A DNA stretch of 64,000 bases from Myoxocephalus aenaeus. Its lineage: Eukaryota; Chordata; Actinopteri; Perciformes; Cottidae. The DNA lies in assembly GCA_038501785.1 (NCBI GenBank), contig JBAMJR010000090.1, forward strand, positions 1,199,001 through 1,263,000. Direction: 5' to 3'. This document shows, piece after piece, positions 25,118 through 37,164 of the stretch (position 1 is its first letter; each line of letters begins with the position of its first letter). The notes beneath the pieces are model-generated. The model was not told the origin of the DNA and searched no databases. It was given only the letters and a program-made list of their open reading frames with translations. The translations under genes and the position numbers were made by a program.

Positions 25118-27802
25118 TAACTGCTAGGTACATTTCGGTTCTCCACTGCGCTGGTCTTAGCTGGATCCATCTGGATGCTACCTGCTTTGATTACAAATCC
25201 CAGAAATGACACCTCAGAGGTGTGGAACTCACACTTCTCAGCTTTCGCGAACAGGTGGTTCTCCAGGAGTCTTTGGAGAACTTGCCGTACATGTACCACA
25301 TGCTCCTGTGGTGACTTGGAGAAGATGAGGATATCATCTAGATACACAAACACAGAAATATTAAGCAGGTCTCAGAGAACATCATTAACCAACCCCTGGA
25401 AAATCGCGGGGGCATTGGTGAGTCCAAATGGCATGACCAAGTATTCATAATGCCCACTAGGGTATTAAATGCGGTCCTCCACTCATCCCCCTTTCGGATT
25501 CTCACCAAGTGGTACGCGTTGCGGAGATCGAGTTTGGAAAAGACGGTTGCCCCTTGGAGCAACTCGAAAGCAGAGGAAACGAGTGGGAGAGGGTACCTGT
25601 TCTTTACAGTGATGTTGTTAAGTCCTCTGTAATCTATGCAGGGGCACAGGGACTTGTCCTTCTTGCTGACAAAGAAAAAGCCAGCTCCAGCAGGAGATGA
25701 AGACGGCCTAATGAGGCCAGCGGCTAAGGAGTCATTAATAGATTTCTCCATGGTCTTAATCTCAGGAGCAGATAGGGGAAAAAAAGTCTACCTCTGGGCG
25801 GAGTCGTACCCGGGAGAAGGTCGATTGCACAGTCGTACGGACGATGCGGTGGTAATGAGGTGGCCAGAGCCTTGCTGAAAACCTCCCTTAGGTCATGACC
25901 GGTGAGATCTGAGGACTCAGCAGAGACAGGCGAGCTTGACACAGATGATAGAGCAGGTTTTAGACACACTGCATGGCAATGAGCACTCCGTTGTAGAATG
26001 GTACCTGTAGACCAGTCAATGTGTGGGTTGTGTCTCGTGAGCCATGGATAGCCTAAAATGACCGGTTGCTGTGGTGAATTGATGAGATGGAAAGTGAGTG
26101 TTTCATTGTGATTACCTGACAGTCATCGGCAGGGGAGCGGACCGATGAGTAACCCTGCAGAGGAGGCGACCATCTAAAGCGGTAGCGTGGATGGGTTCGT
26201 CCAGGACCACCTGCACGATCCCCAGCTGTGAGGCAAGATCCATGTCCATGAGGTTAGCATCTGCACCAGAGTCTATGAGCACTGAAACTGGGTGGTTCCT
26301 CCCTGAGCAACACAGCTGCACTGTCATCAGAGGCCGAGAGGGCATTTCAAAGTTCACACTTCGGCTCACCAGCGCCCTCTGTTTGACTGGTGAGCCCCCT
26401 CTTTTACGGGACAGGAGGTTACAAAATGGCCGCTCTGACCGCAGTACAGGCATCGATTCCCTGCAGGCGGTGCTGTCGTTCCTCAGTGGAGAGTCGGGCC
26501 CACCCAAGCTGCATGGGCTCAGGAGCCTCGGCAGAACCGCCAAAGACCTGTTCCGAAGGACCCCTCTCCGACTCGGCCGATCGGTGAAACGGCGCATGTG
26601 GAACGACCGGAAACCGCCTCTCCCTCTGCCGTTCCCGCAGGCGACCGTCGATACGGATAGAGAGGGCGATCAGGTCGTCCAACCCCGCTGGAAGTCCCGA
26701 GCCGCCAGCTCGTCCTTGATGCGGTCCGACAGACCGTGGTAGAAGGTGTCCAGGAGCGGAGGAGCATTCCAGCCGCTGTGGTGCGGAAGTCGATGGAGTA
26801 ATCCGCCACGGATCTTCCTCCCTGCTTCAGGTCCATCAAGCTTTGAGCGGCCTCTCTCCCAGGTGTGGCGTGATCGAAGACCTTCCGCAGCTCCTTGGAG
26901 AACAGCAGGAATGAAGAGCAGATCGGCGACTGTCGCTGCCACTCAGCGGTTCCCCACTCCTTGGCTCTGCCCGTGAGGAGCGAGATGACGTACGCCACTC
27001 GGGCCCTGTCGGAGGGAAAGGCTGATGGCTGGAGCTCAAAGGCGAGGGAGCACTGGATCAGGAATGGCCGACAGGAAACAGGAGCACCAGAACAACGCTC
27101 CGGAGGAGGCAGACGTGCCTCTGACACGGGAGAAGTGCGAGGAGGCGGGCTGGAAGCACTGGCGGCAGCCCGCTCTGCAGCGGGTATCCTCAGCAGATGA
27201 TCACGGAGCGACTCCATGCCGCGCTCGTGACTAACACCCATAGCCTGCACTGCTTCGGTCAAGAAGGTGAGCTGCTGCTCGTGGCGCTGTAGCGTGTCGG
27301 TAGGAGGCAGAGGTTCCGTCGCGGCCTGAGCAGAGTCGGCTGAACTCATGTTGGCCAGATTGTACTGTGAGGCACAGTAGACAATCGAGTTCAAAAGCAC
27401 AACTCAGAGGCAGGTGGCAGGCAAAGTTCTTTAGTTGTATATTCAGTCAGGGGTCAAAACCAGGAGATCAATCAAACAGGCGAACAAATCCGATAAGGGG
27501 CAGGCAAAATCCAAGGTAGGCAAGACAGGCAAAAACAGGGTCAGAACAGGTAGACAGAAGTACAGGCATACGCTGGAGAGTTTGGCACAATGGACAAGAC
27601 AATCTGGCAGAGGACACGTGCAAGTGAGGGGACCTAAATAGTGAGCTAATGGGGGAACGGGCTGCAGGTGAGATGGGCGTGAGGGTCAGGTGACGGTGAT
27701 GAGGGGTAATCAGGCGTGAGTGGCAGGATCTGGAATGACAGGAGAGTGTCTAAAACTGACAGACAGGATGAAAACACTTAAAATGACAGGGAATCCGTGA
27801 CA
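25118..27802 (-). mobile_element. Ty3/gypsy retrotransposon, antisense, 3'-truncated
   Basis: Reading right to left: an LTR-like region begins TGTCACGG at 27802 and runs to about 27375. gag follows from the ATG at 27349 (FLIQCSLAFELQPSAFP, RAKEWGTAEWQ). Then comes an aspartic protease (VLIDSGADANLMD, ~26300) and a reverse transcriptase from 25751 (IDYRGLNNITVKNRYPLP, FVYLDDILIFSKS). The sequence ends within RT at ~25118 against the hairpin-headed repeat. RNase H, integrase and the 3' LTR are absent. Several frameshifts separate the parts. The order and motifs fit the Sushi-like chromovirus group common in fish. Confidence 0.85.
26519..27349 (-). pseudogene. gypsy gag gene
   Basis: Open from MSSADSAQAATEPLPP with coiled N-terminal region (QRHEQQLTFLTEAVQ) and capsid-like core (VAYVISLLTGRAKEW, LMDLKQGGRSVADYSIDFRT). 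The zinc-knuckle region downstream is frameshifted. Belongs to the truncated element at 25118-27802. Confidence 0.75.
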
Positions 27803-27869
27803 CAGACTTGCAACTGAATGTTTGGTGTTGTGTACTTTTCCCCCCTTTGTTGCACAATCAGGATGCAAA

Positions 27870-28041
27870 GATATTTAACAACAGATCCGCCCATGTCCTT
27901 CAATTTAGCGTAGTGCTTTTCCCCTTAATCTAAGTCTGAGGGTGAATTATTAGAGTTAGCACGTAGCTCAGTCAGTGTTGGATCTCCGTTACGTGTCAGT
28001 GTGTAATCGTTACTTTCTTTCAGTGAACTCATACTGACTCA
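27870..28041 (+). mobile_element. piggyBac-derivative internal fragment
   Basis: TTAACAACAGATCC and the following ~165 bp match 52981-53145 and the 3' intron part of the element at 44818 (TTTCTTTCAGTGAAC). It is joined directly to the truncated receptor exon at 28042. Confidence 0.65.
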
Positions 28042-28621
28042 TCTTGCCATTATAACAGCAGCTGTGTTCCACCGTCACAGGACATCCCCGATTGTCAGAG
28101 CCAACAACTCTGAGCTGAGCTTCCTGCTGCTCTTCTCTCTGACTCTCTGTTTCTTATGCTCATTGACTTTCATTGGAGTACCCTCTGAGTGGTCCTGCAT
28201 GCTGCGCCACACAGCGTTTGGGATCACCTTCGTCCTCTGTATCTCTTGTGTTCTTGGAAAAACAATAGTTGTGTTAATGGCATTCAAAGCCACTCTCCCA
28301 GGTCATAATGTTATGAAATGGTTTGGTCCTCCACAGCAAAGGATGACTGTAGTGTCTTTCACTTTAATTCAAGTTATAATGTGTACTCTTTGGTTGGTTC
28401 TTAGTCCTCCTTTTCCATTGAAAAACCTCACCACATACAAGGAGAGAATCGTCCTGGAGTGTGCATTAGGCTCAGCTATTGGGTTCTGGGCTGTGCTCGG
28501 GTACATCGGCCTGCTGGCTGTCTTTTGCTTTGTGTTGGCGGTCCTAGCCCAGAAACGACCTGATAATTTTAATGAAGCCAAGCTTATCACCTTCAGCATG
28601 CTGATATTCTGTGCAGTCTGG
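28042..28621 (+). pseudogene. Truncated V2R 7TM exon upstream of gene C
   Basis: This is exon 8 sequence from LAIITAAVFHRHRTS to LIFCAVW on the plus strand, covering the end of TM1 to TM6. The exon start, linker and TM7 are missing. The left edge joins a piggyBac-derived fragment at 28041. The right edge joins sequence that belongs upstream of exon 1 of the next gene, so ~200 nt of exon and part of the spacer were deleted. The frame stays open into the flank and stops after IKESE, giving a ~208-codon ORF from the internal ATG at 28064. It lacks the ligand-binding domain and TM7, so I treat it as a pseudogene. Confidence 0.9.
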
Positions 28622-28990
28622 GACATTTTGTTGTCTTATTTCAAAAATATTCTGTCATCACGGCCTGAAAATATAAAAGAAAGTGAATAATTAAAGCAAA
28701 AAAATGACAATATACATGTATTTCTCTTTTATAAACTCAGTGCTTCTTTATTCATATTTCTATGTTTCCATTTCTTCATATGCAATTTAACCAAACAAAC
28801 AAGTCCTTCGTGGTTGACATTTGTTAGTCTGTAATATTAGCTTAAACACAGCAAAAAAGGTATACAGGTTTTACTTAATTAAGAAGATATTCGTGATTAC
28901 AATGATAGCTTTAAAAGAAGAGAAAAGAGACATGGGCACTTGGTGGAGATTATAATGTACACAAAGCTCACAAAAAGAGCATCCTCTTTC

Positions 28991-29049
28991 TGACTTGCAG
29001 TAAACTGACGTACAGTAGGAGGGAAGCTTCAGTCTGAATATCTATATAG
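28991..29049 (+). promoter_or_regulatory. Core promoter of gene C: TATA box plus two 12-bp repeats
   Basis: TGACTTGCAGTA (28991-29002, diverged) and TGACGTACAGTA (29006-29017) are followed by CTATATAG at 29042-29049. The ATG is at 29091. Confidence 0.6.
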
Positions 29050-29090
29050 ACCAGTAAAAACACAGTATGCCCACTTGAGGACAGTTGAGG

Positions 29091-30608
29091 ATGGAGATCT
29101 CAGCTCTCTTTATTGGCCTGATCCTGTCGCTGGGTTTGTGTGAGCTGAACTCAGCTCTTCCCTTGAATGGTTCTGTGGATGATGTGAAACAAAGGGCTGA
29201 GTTCTCAGAGGATAGGAATGGTTTTGGTGACAGCACTGAGGCCTCATCTGTGAAATGCAAGCTCCAGGGTACGACTCGTCTACCTGCTTTCTCAATGGAT
29301 GGTGACTATGTTATTGGTGGTGTTTTCTCCATACATTACAACATTCACACAATGAAGCATAACTACACCACCATGCCTGATCAACTAAGATGCTCAGGGA
29401 GGTTAGTAAGAGGACGATGTGGGGTCTAAGAGGATGTTTATATAGTTTGAATACTTTGAATTTGGTCATGAAAAACAATATTATATATGTAAGTATTACA
29501 TTCACAAAATAGTAGAGACTTGTAGTTCTTTTTCATTTGTTAGCTGAAAACATGAAAACTAAAACTAGAGTTTAAAATATCCAACTATTGTTAATCTATG
29601 CATTAAGATTATTGTGCATGTTGTACTGATATCTGTGTTGTGAATTTTGGTTTTGAATTCTTACCTATTATGTATTTCTGTTCAAATTAGTGGAATGTCC
29701 TCATCATTATGTAGACCATATTTTAAACAGTGACACAAGTGTCTGTGTGCAGCATTGTTACCCGTGAACTGCGTTACTCACGCGCAATGATCTTCGCCAT
29801 CGAGGAGATTAACAACAGCACGGAGCTGCTGCCGGGCATCAAACTCGGTTATCAGATCTACGACTCGTGTGCCTCTGTGCCTGTAGCGGTGCATGTGGCA
29901 TTCCAGCTGTCAAGTGGCATGGACCCGATGTTTTACACCGGCGACAATTGTTCACAATCTGGTAAGGTGATGGCCATTGTTGGTGAGTCTGGGTCCACGC
30001 CATCCATCAGCATGTCTCGCGTCATCGGGCCCTTTAACATTCCTCAAGTAAATATTTTGAATTTCTGCAAACGATGTGTTTAACAGACCAATGCTATTTT
30101 GTGTCCGTCCTGTTAAATAATTATACTGTTGTGTTCATTTAGGTTAGTCACTTTGCCACTTGTGCATGCCTGTCCGATAAGCAGCAGTACCCCAGTTTCT
30201 TCAGAACAATCCCGAGTGACCAGTTCCAGGCTGACGCGCTGGCAAAGCTGGTAAAACACTTTGGTTGGACTTGGATAGGTGCTATCCGATCAGATTCGGA
30301 TTATGGAAATAATGGCATGGCGTCTTTCCTGGACGCAGCACACAAAGAGGGGATCTGTGTGGAATATTCTGAATCTTTCAATAAGCACCACCCACGAAGC
30401 AGGATCCAGAGAGTAGCGGACATTATCCGCAGGTTTTTACATTCACTGATTATGTGCTTTTGTTCCCTGTGCTCACACTGATCATATGCACACAAATCCA
30501 ATGTTCTGTAAATTATAAGATAGAAGAGTATTTTTTAAACCTTAAAAGACACATTGTGTGAGACCACAAATTGTTTGAACTATCTCATATATATATATTA
30601 CATTATAC

Positions 30609-30660
<52 letters not shown>

Positions 30661-31418
30661 CAACATATTTGTGTGTATATATAAATATTAGGGCTGGGCA
30701 CGTTAACGCAGCAAACTATTAACGGCGTTAATTATTTGATCATGCGTTAACTCGTTTTTATTTGTTTTGCATTGGAGGGGCTTATCACTGCCGCACACAG
30801 ATGCTGCACTTTAAATCTCTCCCAGACGGCGTAGTTCAGACCTGGCATCTTACGGCTCTCCCAGTCCGGCCCGGTCAATCAAAAAAGAAAAAGAAATAAC
30901 TAAGATGCGCGCCATACATGCAATACAACGGCACTGCTTTTACTCTGAAGGCGGTTTACGTATGCACGTGCGCTTCCACAGCCTCACAGACCGGCTTGTT
31001 GCCAACAGACTGACGCACGTCTTGACGCAGTTTCTTGTTCTGCAGTTTTCTGCAGTTTCTTCAGCATGATACTAAACTGTTTTACATTAGAATAAAATTG
31101 TCTAACATCTGAAAATTAATACAATATGTAATTGAATGACCAGTCATATAGAAGCATTAAAAAAATAAAATAAATAATTTTTTCTTCCCTAGCATATATT
31201 TTTGATTGATATACTGTTGTTAACTTGCTGTTGCTCCAGAGGCCCTGTTATATTGTTCTGATAACATTACTTTAAAATAAAAGCGTGCAATACACTAGTT
31301 TTTACTGCATTATTGAATTTGGCGCATAATGCGATTAATTGCAATTAATCTCAGAAAAATTATGCGATTAATCAGTTAAATTTTTTTCAATTTTGCCCAG
31401 CCCTAATAAATAAATATA

Positions 31419-31478
<60 letters not shown>

Positions 31479-32422
31479 CATACACACAAATATTTTGTTA
31501 ATATTGGTCTCATACAATGCACTATTATTTCTCTCCAGATCGACAGCTATGGTGATTGTGGCATTTATAGCATCTGGAGACTTGAAGATTCTGCTGGAAG
31601 AGCTGTCGCTCAAGCCCTCTCCTCCTCGCCAGTGGATAGGCAGTGAGTCCTGGGTAACTAACCCAGACATGCTGAGGTTCAGTTTATGTGCTGGAGCAGT
31701 CGGATTTGGCATTGAGCAATCTGTCATCCCAGGTCTGAGAGACTTCCTGCTGGATCTCTCTCCCTCTAAAGTGGCTGCCTCTCCAGTGTTTACTGAGTTC
31801 TGGGAGGATGCATTCAACTGCAGGCTGGGGAAAAGTGAGAAAGATTGGCTGATCTTTAACATAACTGACACTCACAGTTGTGTCTTGTCTGTGTTGTGTT
31901 TTTTATTCTGTCTGACTGGAGAAGCAGCTGCTTTAACATCCCAATCCATGAGTGATTTAAAGGGAAATCTGTTGTTATTGAGCAAAGACACGAAGTGTAA
32001 ATAAGGTCTCTGTGAATAATCTAACTTGAAATAGGATCTTTCAGGTCAAGTTGAGAAACTCTGCTGTCTTGGAGAAGATGTCAACACTAAAGCCCTGAAC
32101 ACAACCACACACTATATAGAGAGTCTTTAGGCCACTTTAGGTTAAAAAAAGTACAACAAAATGTAATTACTAGTATGTATCAGTTTCAGTATATATTGTA
32201 AATATGTACGTTGATCTAAATATACTGTTATATTGACGTGGATTAATAGATCATTTATTCATTTGAAAGACATTTAAACAGGTCAAGTCAGTATCCAATT
32301 CAAGGAAAAGACTTTTTTTTCCTGACAACATGAGCTGATATACAAAAGGTAAAAACATAGGGCCATATAAAAACAGTGTTTTGAATTGTAATGGAAATAA
32401 GCATGTTTTATAAGTGAATTAG

Positions 32423-32491
<69 letters not shown>

Positions 32492-35400
32492 AGGCTCTAA
32501 GAAAGGTTTTGCAGGTTAAATAAAACTAAAAAAGAACATTATTCATGAGAAATAATGATATAATTGTCAAGGCTAAAAAAAACAGCTTCCTGTGTCTTTG
32601 TGTGTTTTTAGCAGCAGTCACAGACAAGAATGCGTGTGATGGAAGTGAAGACATAGAGACGATCCAGAGCCCGTACACTGACACATCTCAGCTCCGGATC
32701 ACTAACATGGTGTACAAGGCTGTTTATGCAATAGCACATGCCATTCATAACGCAGTGTGTCAGGAAACATATTCTATCACACAGTGTGAAAAAGTCTCCA
32801 GCATAGAGTCCAAACAGGTCAGTAAAAACAAATTTGCTATACTGTACATTTTCCTAAATGAAATATTAATTTAATTATACATTGTTTCATTCCTCCTCCT
32901 CTCCGTCTTCCACTTCTTCATCCTCACAGGTTCTCACTCAGTTGAAGAAAGTTAAGTTTTCTCAAAATGGTTATGATGTGTCATTTGATGTCAACGGGGA
33001 TCCTGTGGCCACATATGAGCTGGTTAATTGGCAAAAAACTGAGAGTGGCAGCATTGAGATGGTGGCAGTGGGGCACTACGATGCATCACTGCCGGTGGGC
33101 CAGGAACTCCGTATCAACAGGAACCTCACCTGGGTGGAGGGTGGCACACAAGTAGGGAGCCCAAAATGTATATTATAACATATTCCAATTTCAAATTTGG
33201 TGACATGTGTCTTTGGTCCCTGTTCCTCCAGTCCATACTGACTGTGAAGAGATTTGTTCTCAAATAACAGCATTTTCAGTCTGAAATCCCACTGTCCCAC
33301 AAATGTTCCTTTGCTGAGGAATAGTAACAAAAAACAGGACTTTGTACAAAAAGACTGTAACTTTGGAAGATAACTGCTTGCTTTGTCCAATCCAGACTGC
33401 TGAGGCCTCATGTTGGCTTTAGCTGAACTTTAGAATGTATTTATGGCACAACTATGGAAGTTTTCCACCAGCATCTGCATTGACAAAACACACATACTCA
33501 TAGTGACATGCAAGTTATGTTTTTAGACAGACTTGAAAAGAATCTGAACCTATTCTTGAATCTTCAGAGCTTTGAAGCACATCTGAATATGTTTGACTTT
33601 GTTTGTCTATGTGTCTATGTGCCAGGTGCCTGTGTCAGTGTGCACTGACAGCTGTCCTGCAGGAACTCGTAAAGTGCTGCAGAAAGGAAAACCAACCTGC
33701 TGTTTTGATTGTATACCGTGTCCTGAGGGAGAGATTAGCAATGCTACAGGTATTGTTTTTCCTACTGCAGATTATACAGAAACTGGCACATTTTAGAGGT
33801 GCTCCGTTCCTGATCCTATAGCATTTGGTTTTCTAATGCATACCTCTTGTCACCACCACTCAGGACCAAACACCAGACAAGGCGCAAAAGAGTATTTTCC
33901 ATAGCTGATCAATTCACAAACAATGCCAAAAACTGCATCAAATGTCCATTTTCAAATATGAAATCAAACCTTGTTAGCACTTTATAATAACTACACACTA
34001 TTTAGCATTAGTAAAGCATGAGTAAACACTTAATTCATAATTTATAAAGCATTGTTCCAACATGAACACATTAGTAACTCATTAGTATGCAATTCAAAAA
34101 CACAGTTATGAATGTTTTATTCTTGATTAATAAACTTGACTATTATGCGTTTCATGATTAGGTTTTCATACTTTATAAATGATGGATTCCCCATTTGTAA
34201 ATGAAGTATTAAGGATTTATAGATGATTAATAAGATAATTTATAAAGTGTTAGTAAATTATAAATAAAATATTTCAATGTCATTTATTCATGCATTTATT
34301 TATACATATAAATATTCAAATATGCACTAATGGTTAGGGACTATGTTAACATGTACTTTATAAACATGTTTTAATGCTGCAATTCATGATTAACTCAGGT
34401 AGTTACTAGTCGTTAGTTAAGTATTAGTTAAGTATGTTCTGTGACCTCATCTAAAGTGAGGACTATCTATGCTTTACAACGCACTTATAGATGACATTGA
34501 AAGGCCAGCAGTGCCTCAGAGCTAACATAACTCTCAGTTATCTTCTCAACAGAAAAGGGAAATAGACACAACACAAAGTGATAAAGAACATCCATATGAT
34601 GGTGATGGGGGTTAAAAACATTTAGAACTGTGTTTATGAATCGCAGTTACTAATGAGTGTTCATGTTGGAACAATGCTTTATAAATGATGAATTAAGTGT
34701 TTAGTCATGCTTTACTAATGCTAAATAGTGTGTACTTATTATAAAGTGCTAACCAAACCTTTTTCAGAACTGCATTTAATGTGATTAATGTTGTGTATTG
34801 TATATTTTATTGTGTTTTATAATATAATTTGAACTTGTGGAAAATTTCATTTTTTGTAAAATCTCTCTGAGTAGTATGAAAAGGCTCTATAAATAAGATG
34901 TATTACCATTATTATTATTGTTTTTATTATCTACAACATCAAACATACACTACAACTACTAAGAGCCCCCTTTGTTTTTATTTTTTCAGATTCCCCTGAT
35001 TGTTTCCCTTGCCCCAAGGAATTTTGGCCTAATGCAAAGAGAGACACTTGCCTCCCCAAGCCTGTAGAGTTTCTTTCCTTCAACGAGGCCCTAGGAATCA
35101 TCCTGGCTGCATTCTCAGTTGGTGGTGCCTGTCTTGCCATTATAACAGCTGCTGTGTTCCACCGTCACAGGACATCCCCGATTGTCAGAGCCAACAACTC
35201 TGAGCTGAGCTTCCTGCTGCTCTTCTCTCTGACTCTCTGTTTCTTATGCTCATTGACTTTCATTGGAGAACCCTCTGAGTGGTCCTGCATGCTGCGCCAC
35301 ACAGCGTTTGGGATCACCTTTGTCCTCTGCATCTCTTGTGTTCTTGGGAAAACAATAGTTGTGTTAATGGCATTCAAAGCCACTCTCCCAGGTCGTAATG

Positions 35401-35894
35401 TTATGAAATGGTTTGGTCCTCCACAGCAAAGGATGACTGTAGTGTCTTTCACTTTAATTCAAGTTATAATATGTACTCTTTGGTTGGTTCTTAGTCCTCC
35501 TTTTCCGAGGAAAAACCTCACCACATACAAGGAGAGAATCATCCTGGAGTGTGCATTAGGCTCAGCTATTGGGTTCTGGGCTGTGCTCGGGTACATCGGC
35601 CTGCTGGCTGTCTTTTGCTTTGTGTTGGCGGTCCTAGCCCGGAAACTACCTGATAATTTTAATGAAGCCAAGCTTATCACCTTCAGCATGCTGATATTCT
35701 GTGCAGTCTGGGTCACCTTCATCCCAGCATATGTCAGTTCTCCTGGGAAATTTACTGTGGCTGTGGAGATATTTGCCATTCTTGCCTCCAGTTTTGGACT
35801 CATATTGTGTATATTTGCTCCAAAGTGCTTCATCATATTGTTTAAGCCAGAGAAAAACACCAAGAAAAATGTAATGAACAAAAGTCAATCCTAA
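29091..35894 (+). CDS. V2R/OlfC class C olfactory GPCR, gene C (complete, 882 aa)
   Basis: Complete receptor on the plus strand. Exons: 29091-29401, 29753-30047, 30143-30432, 31539-31834, 32612-32817, 32930-33151, 33626-33749 and 34990-35894. Exon lengths and phases equal those of A and B; the product is 882 aa. Domains: signal peptide 1-24, Venus-flytrap ~30-530, NCD3G linker ~541-600 (VCTDSCPAGTRK, CCFDCIPCPEGE), 7TM ~615-860. Exon 4 ends at a strong GTGAGA donor, and exon 5 starts after TTTTTAG. Intron 3 (1106 bp) holds a MITE between TA microsatellites, and intron 7 holds a hAT MITE with an 8-bp duplication. AATAAA at 35941-35946 could be its polyadenylation signal. It is the closest relative of gene D; their introns are nearly colinear. 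No disabling change was found. Confidence 0.95.
30583..30660. repeat. (TA)n microsatellite, gene C intron 3
   Basis: Pure TA run; a second run lies at 31411-31472 on the other side of the MITE. Confidence 0.95.
30688..31406. mobile_element. MITE with TTAGGGCTGGGCA ends, gene C intron 3
   Basis: Inverted ends TTAGGGCTGGGCA (30688-30700) and TGCCCAGCCCTAA (31394-31406), with subterminal GTTAACGC / GCGATTAATC motifs. 5' and 3' parts flank ~450 bp without coding capacity. It sits between two TA microsatellites. Probably hAT-like; superfamily uncertain. Confidence 0.7.
32430..32490. repeat. (TA)n microsatellite, gene C intron 4
   Basis: About 30 TA dinucleotides. The matching run in gene D intron 4 is at 57960-58019. 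Confidence 0.95.
33973..34753. mobile_element. hAT-type MITE, gene C intron 7
   Basis: GTTAGCACTTTATAATAA at the left and its inverse at the right, with perfect 8-bp duplications CAAACCTT at 33965-33972 and 34754-34761. Arms pair over >100 bp. Carries TGTTCCAACATG at 34053-34064, which is the uninterrupted site of the LINE found in gene D. Confidence 0.88.
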
Positions 35895-35940
35895 AACATA
35901 AAGTTTGGAGAAAACTAAAGAGGCAATTGAAGGGATTTTT

Positions 35941-35946
35941 AATAAA
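35941..35946 (+). other. Candidate polyadenylation signal of gene C
   Basis: AATAAA lies 47 nt after the stop codon of gene C, in a 3' flank that is also seen next to gene B and next to the 17.4-kb exon relic. Confidence 0.5.
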
Positions 35947-36267
35947 AACATCTAAGCCACAGAGAGCAAAGAGAGAGAACTTGTTTCACATGTGTGCTCT
36001 TGGCTAAAAATAAACCAACATTCAGTTGGTAGTTTGACATATATGCTCACTGGCATAATGTAAATAGCAGCATTGTCCATATTAAATCTCTGTTTCAATT
36101 AATAATATTCAGAGTCTAAGCACGCCAGCCATGCTCTCACTCCAACACATAACATAGTCAAAGAGCTGTTCTACACACCTGATTCTCATCACCTGTAGCT
36201 TACCTATGTGTACTTCATGAATTAGTGCTCCAGTCTGTGTTCAATGTCAGAACTGCATGTATGTTCA

Positions 36268-37002
36268 CTCTGTGTTAAGTAAAGTAACGCATTACACTCA
36301 AAATATTGGTAACTACACTACTTTACTAGACCTCAGGAACACGCTTTCCTGCGTTACCCAAGCCATTTTTACTAGTCCGAAAAGTTCTTTTTTAGTGGCG
36401 CGCGATTCACATGACACTTCCTGCATGAACAATCTAACGTAAACGTCGGATTACGAGCCGCTCCTACGGCCGATCAGTGTCGATCAGTGCCGATCAGTGT
36501 AGCAGCAGCAGCGCTAGCTAGCGCTGTTGCTGCTACTGCCCGCGTCCCCTCTGCCCAAGTCGGGTGTCGAGCCTGGTCCCGCTACCTTCGGTGGTTTTCG
36601 GGGAGCTAGCGGACGTTAACGGAGAGCTAGCGGAAGTTAACGGGGAAGTGACGGAGCGCTAGCAGGAGCTCCAGCTGGCTACAGCGGGGAGCTAACGGGG
36701 ACTCTGACCGAAGGTAGTAGCGGCTCGTAACCCGACGTTTTACAATTACAATACACTATGTGGAAAGGCTAAGAGATGCCCTTTATTGAAAATTGAAAAT
36801 AAAGTGATGAAAGGGCCATGATGTTTGTCCATGTATCTTTGCGGTTAATTTGGACATTTGCTTAAAAAAATGGAAAATAAAGTAACTAGTAGTGAAGTTA
36901 CTTTTCAAATGCAGTAACTAGTAAAGTAATCTAGTTACAATTTTCAGAAGTAACTAGTAACTTGTAACTAGTTACTTTTTCTGAGTAACTACCCCAACAC
37001 TG
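36268..37002. mobile_element. hAT-like MITE (CAGTGTTGGGG end)
   Basis: The right end, read inward, is CAGTGTTGGGGTAGTTACTC. The left end (TGTGTTAAGTAAAGTAACGC) is a decayed counterpart. Arms are rich in AGTAACTAGTTAC. The empty locus is visible at ~17000-17020 next to gene B. A near-perfect palindrome lies at 36499-36536. No coding capacity. Confidence 0.7.
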
Positions 37003-37164
37003 GTAAGGATACAATAAAGACAAAAAACTACATTATGGCTCCAACAGCAACATTTACTCATGATCTGCACATTCAGTCTTCATCTTGTTTATCTAAATAT
37101 TTACATTTTATGTTTTTTTTTATTACATATTTTATTAATTGTAATGTAATTTTTGGAAAGTTTT

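Noticed and set aside
17388..28621. Restoring one exon 8 by inverting 17.59-28.62 kb
   Set aside because: The halves would meet almost exactly, but the right break is shared with the fragment at 53480 and looks like a deletion into the spacer, so a single inversion is not needed. Kept only as a weak idea.
28064..28690. A 208-codon membrane protein gene
   Set aside because: It is a piece of the receptor exon running into spacer; no start context, no ligand domain, and lacks TM7.
36257..36442. 61-codon open frame in the hAT-like MITE
   Set aside because: No motif, and it crosses the element border.
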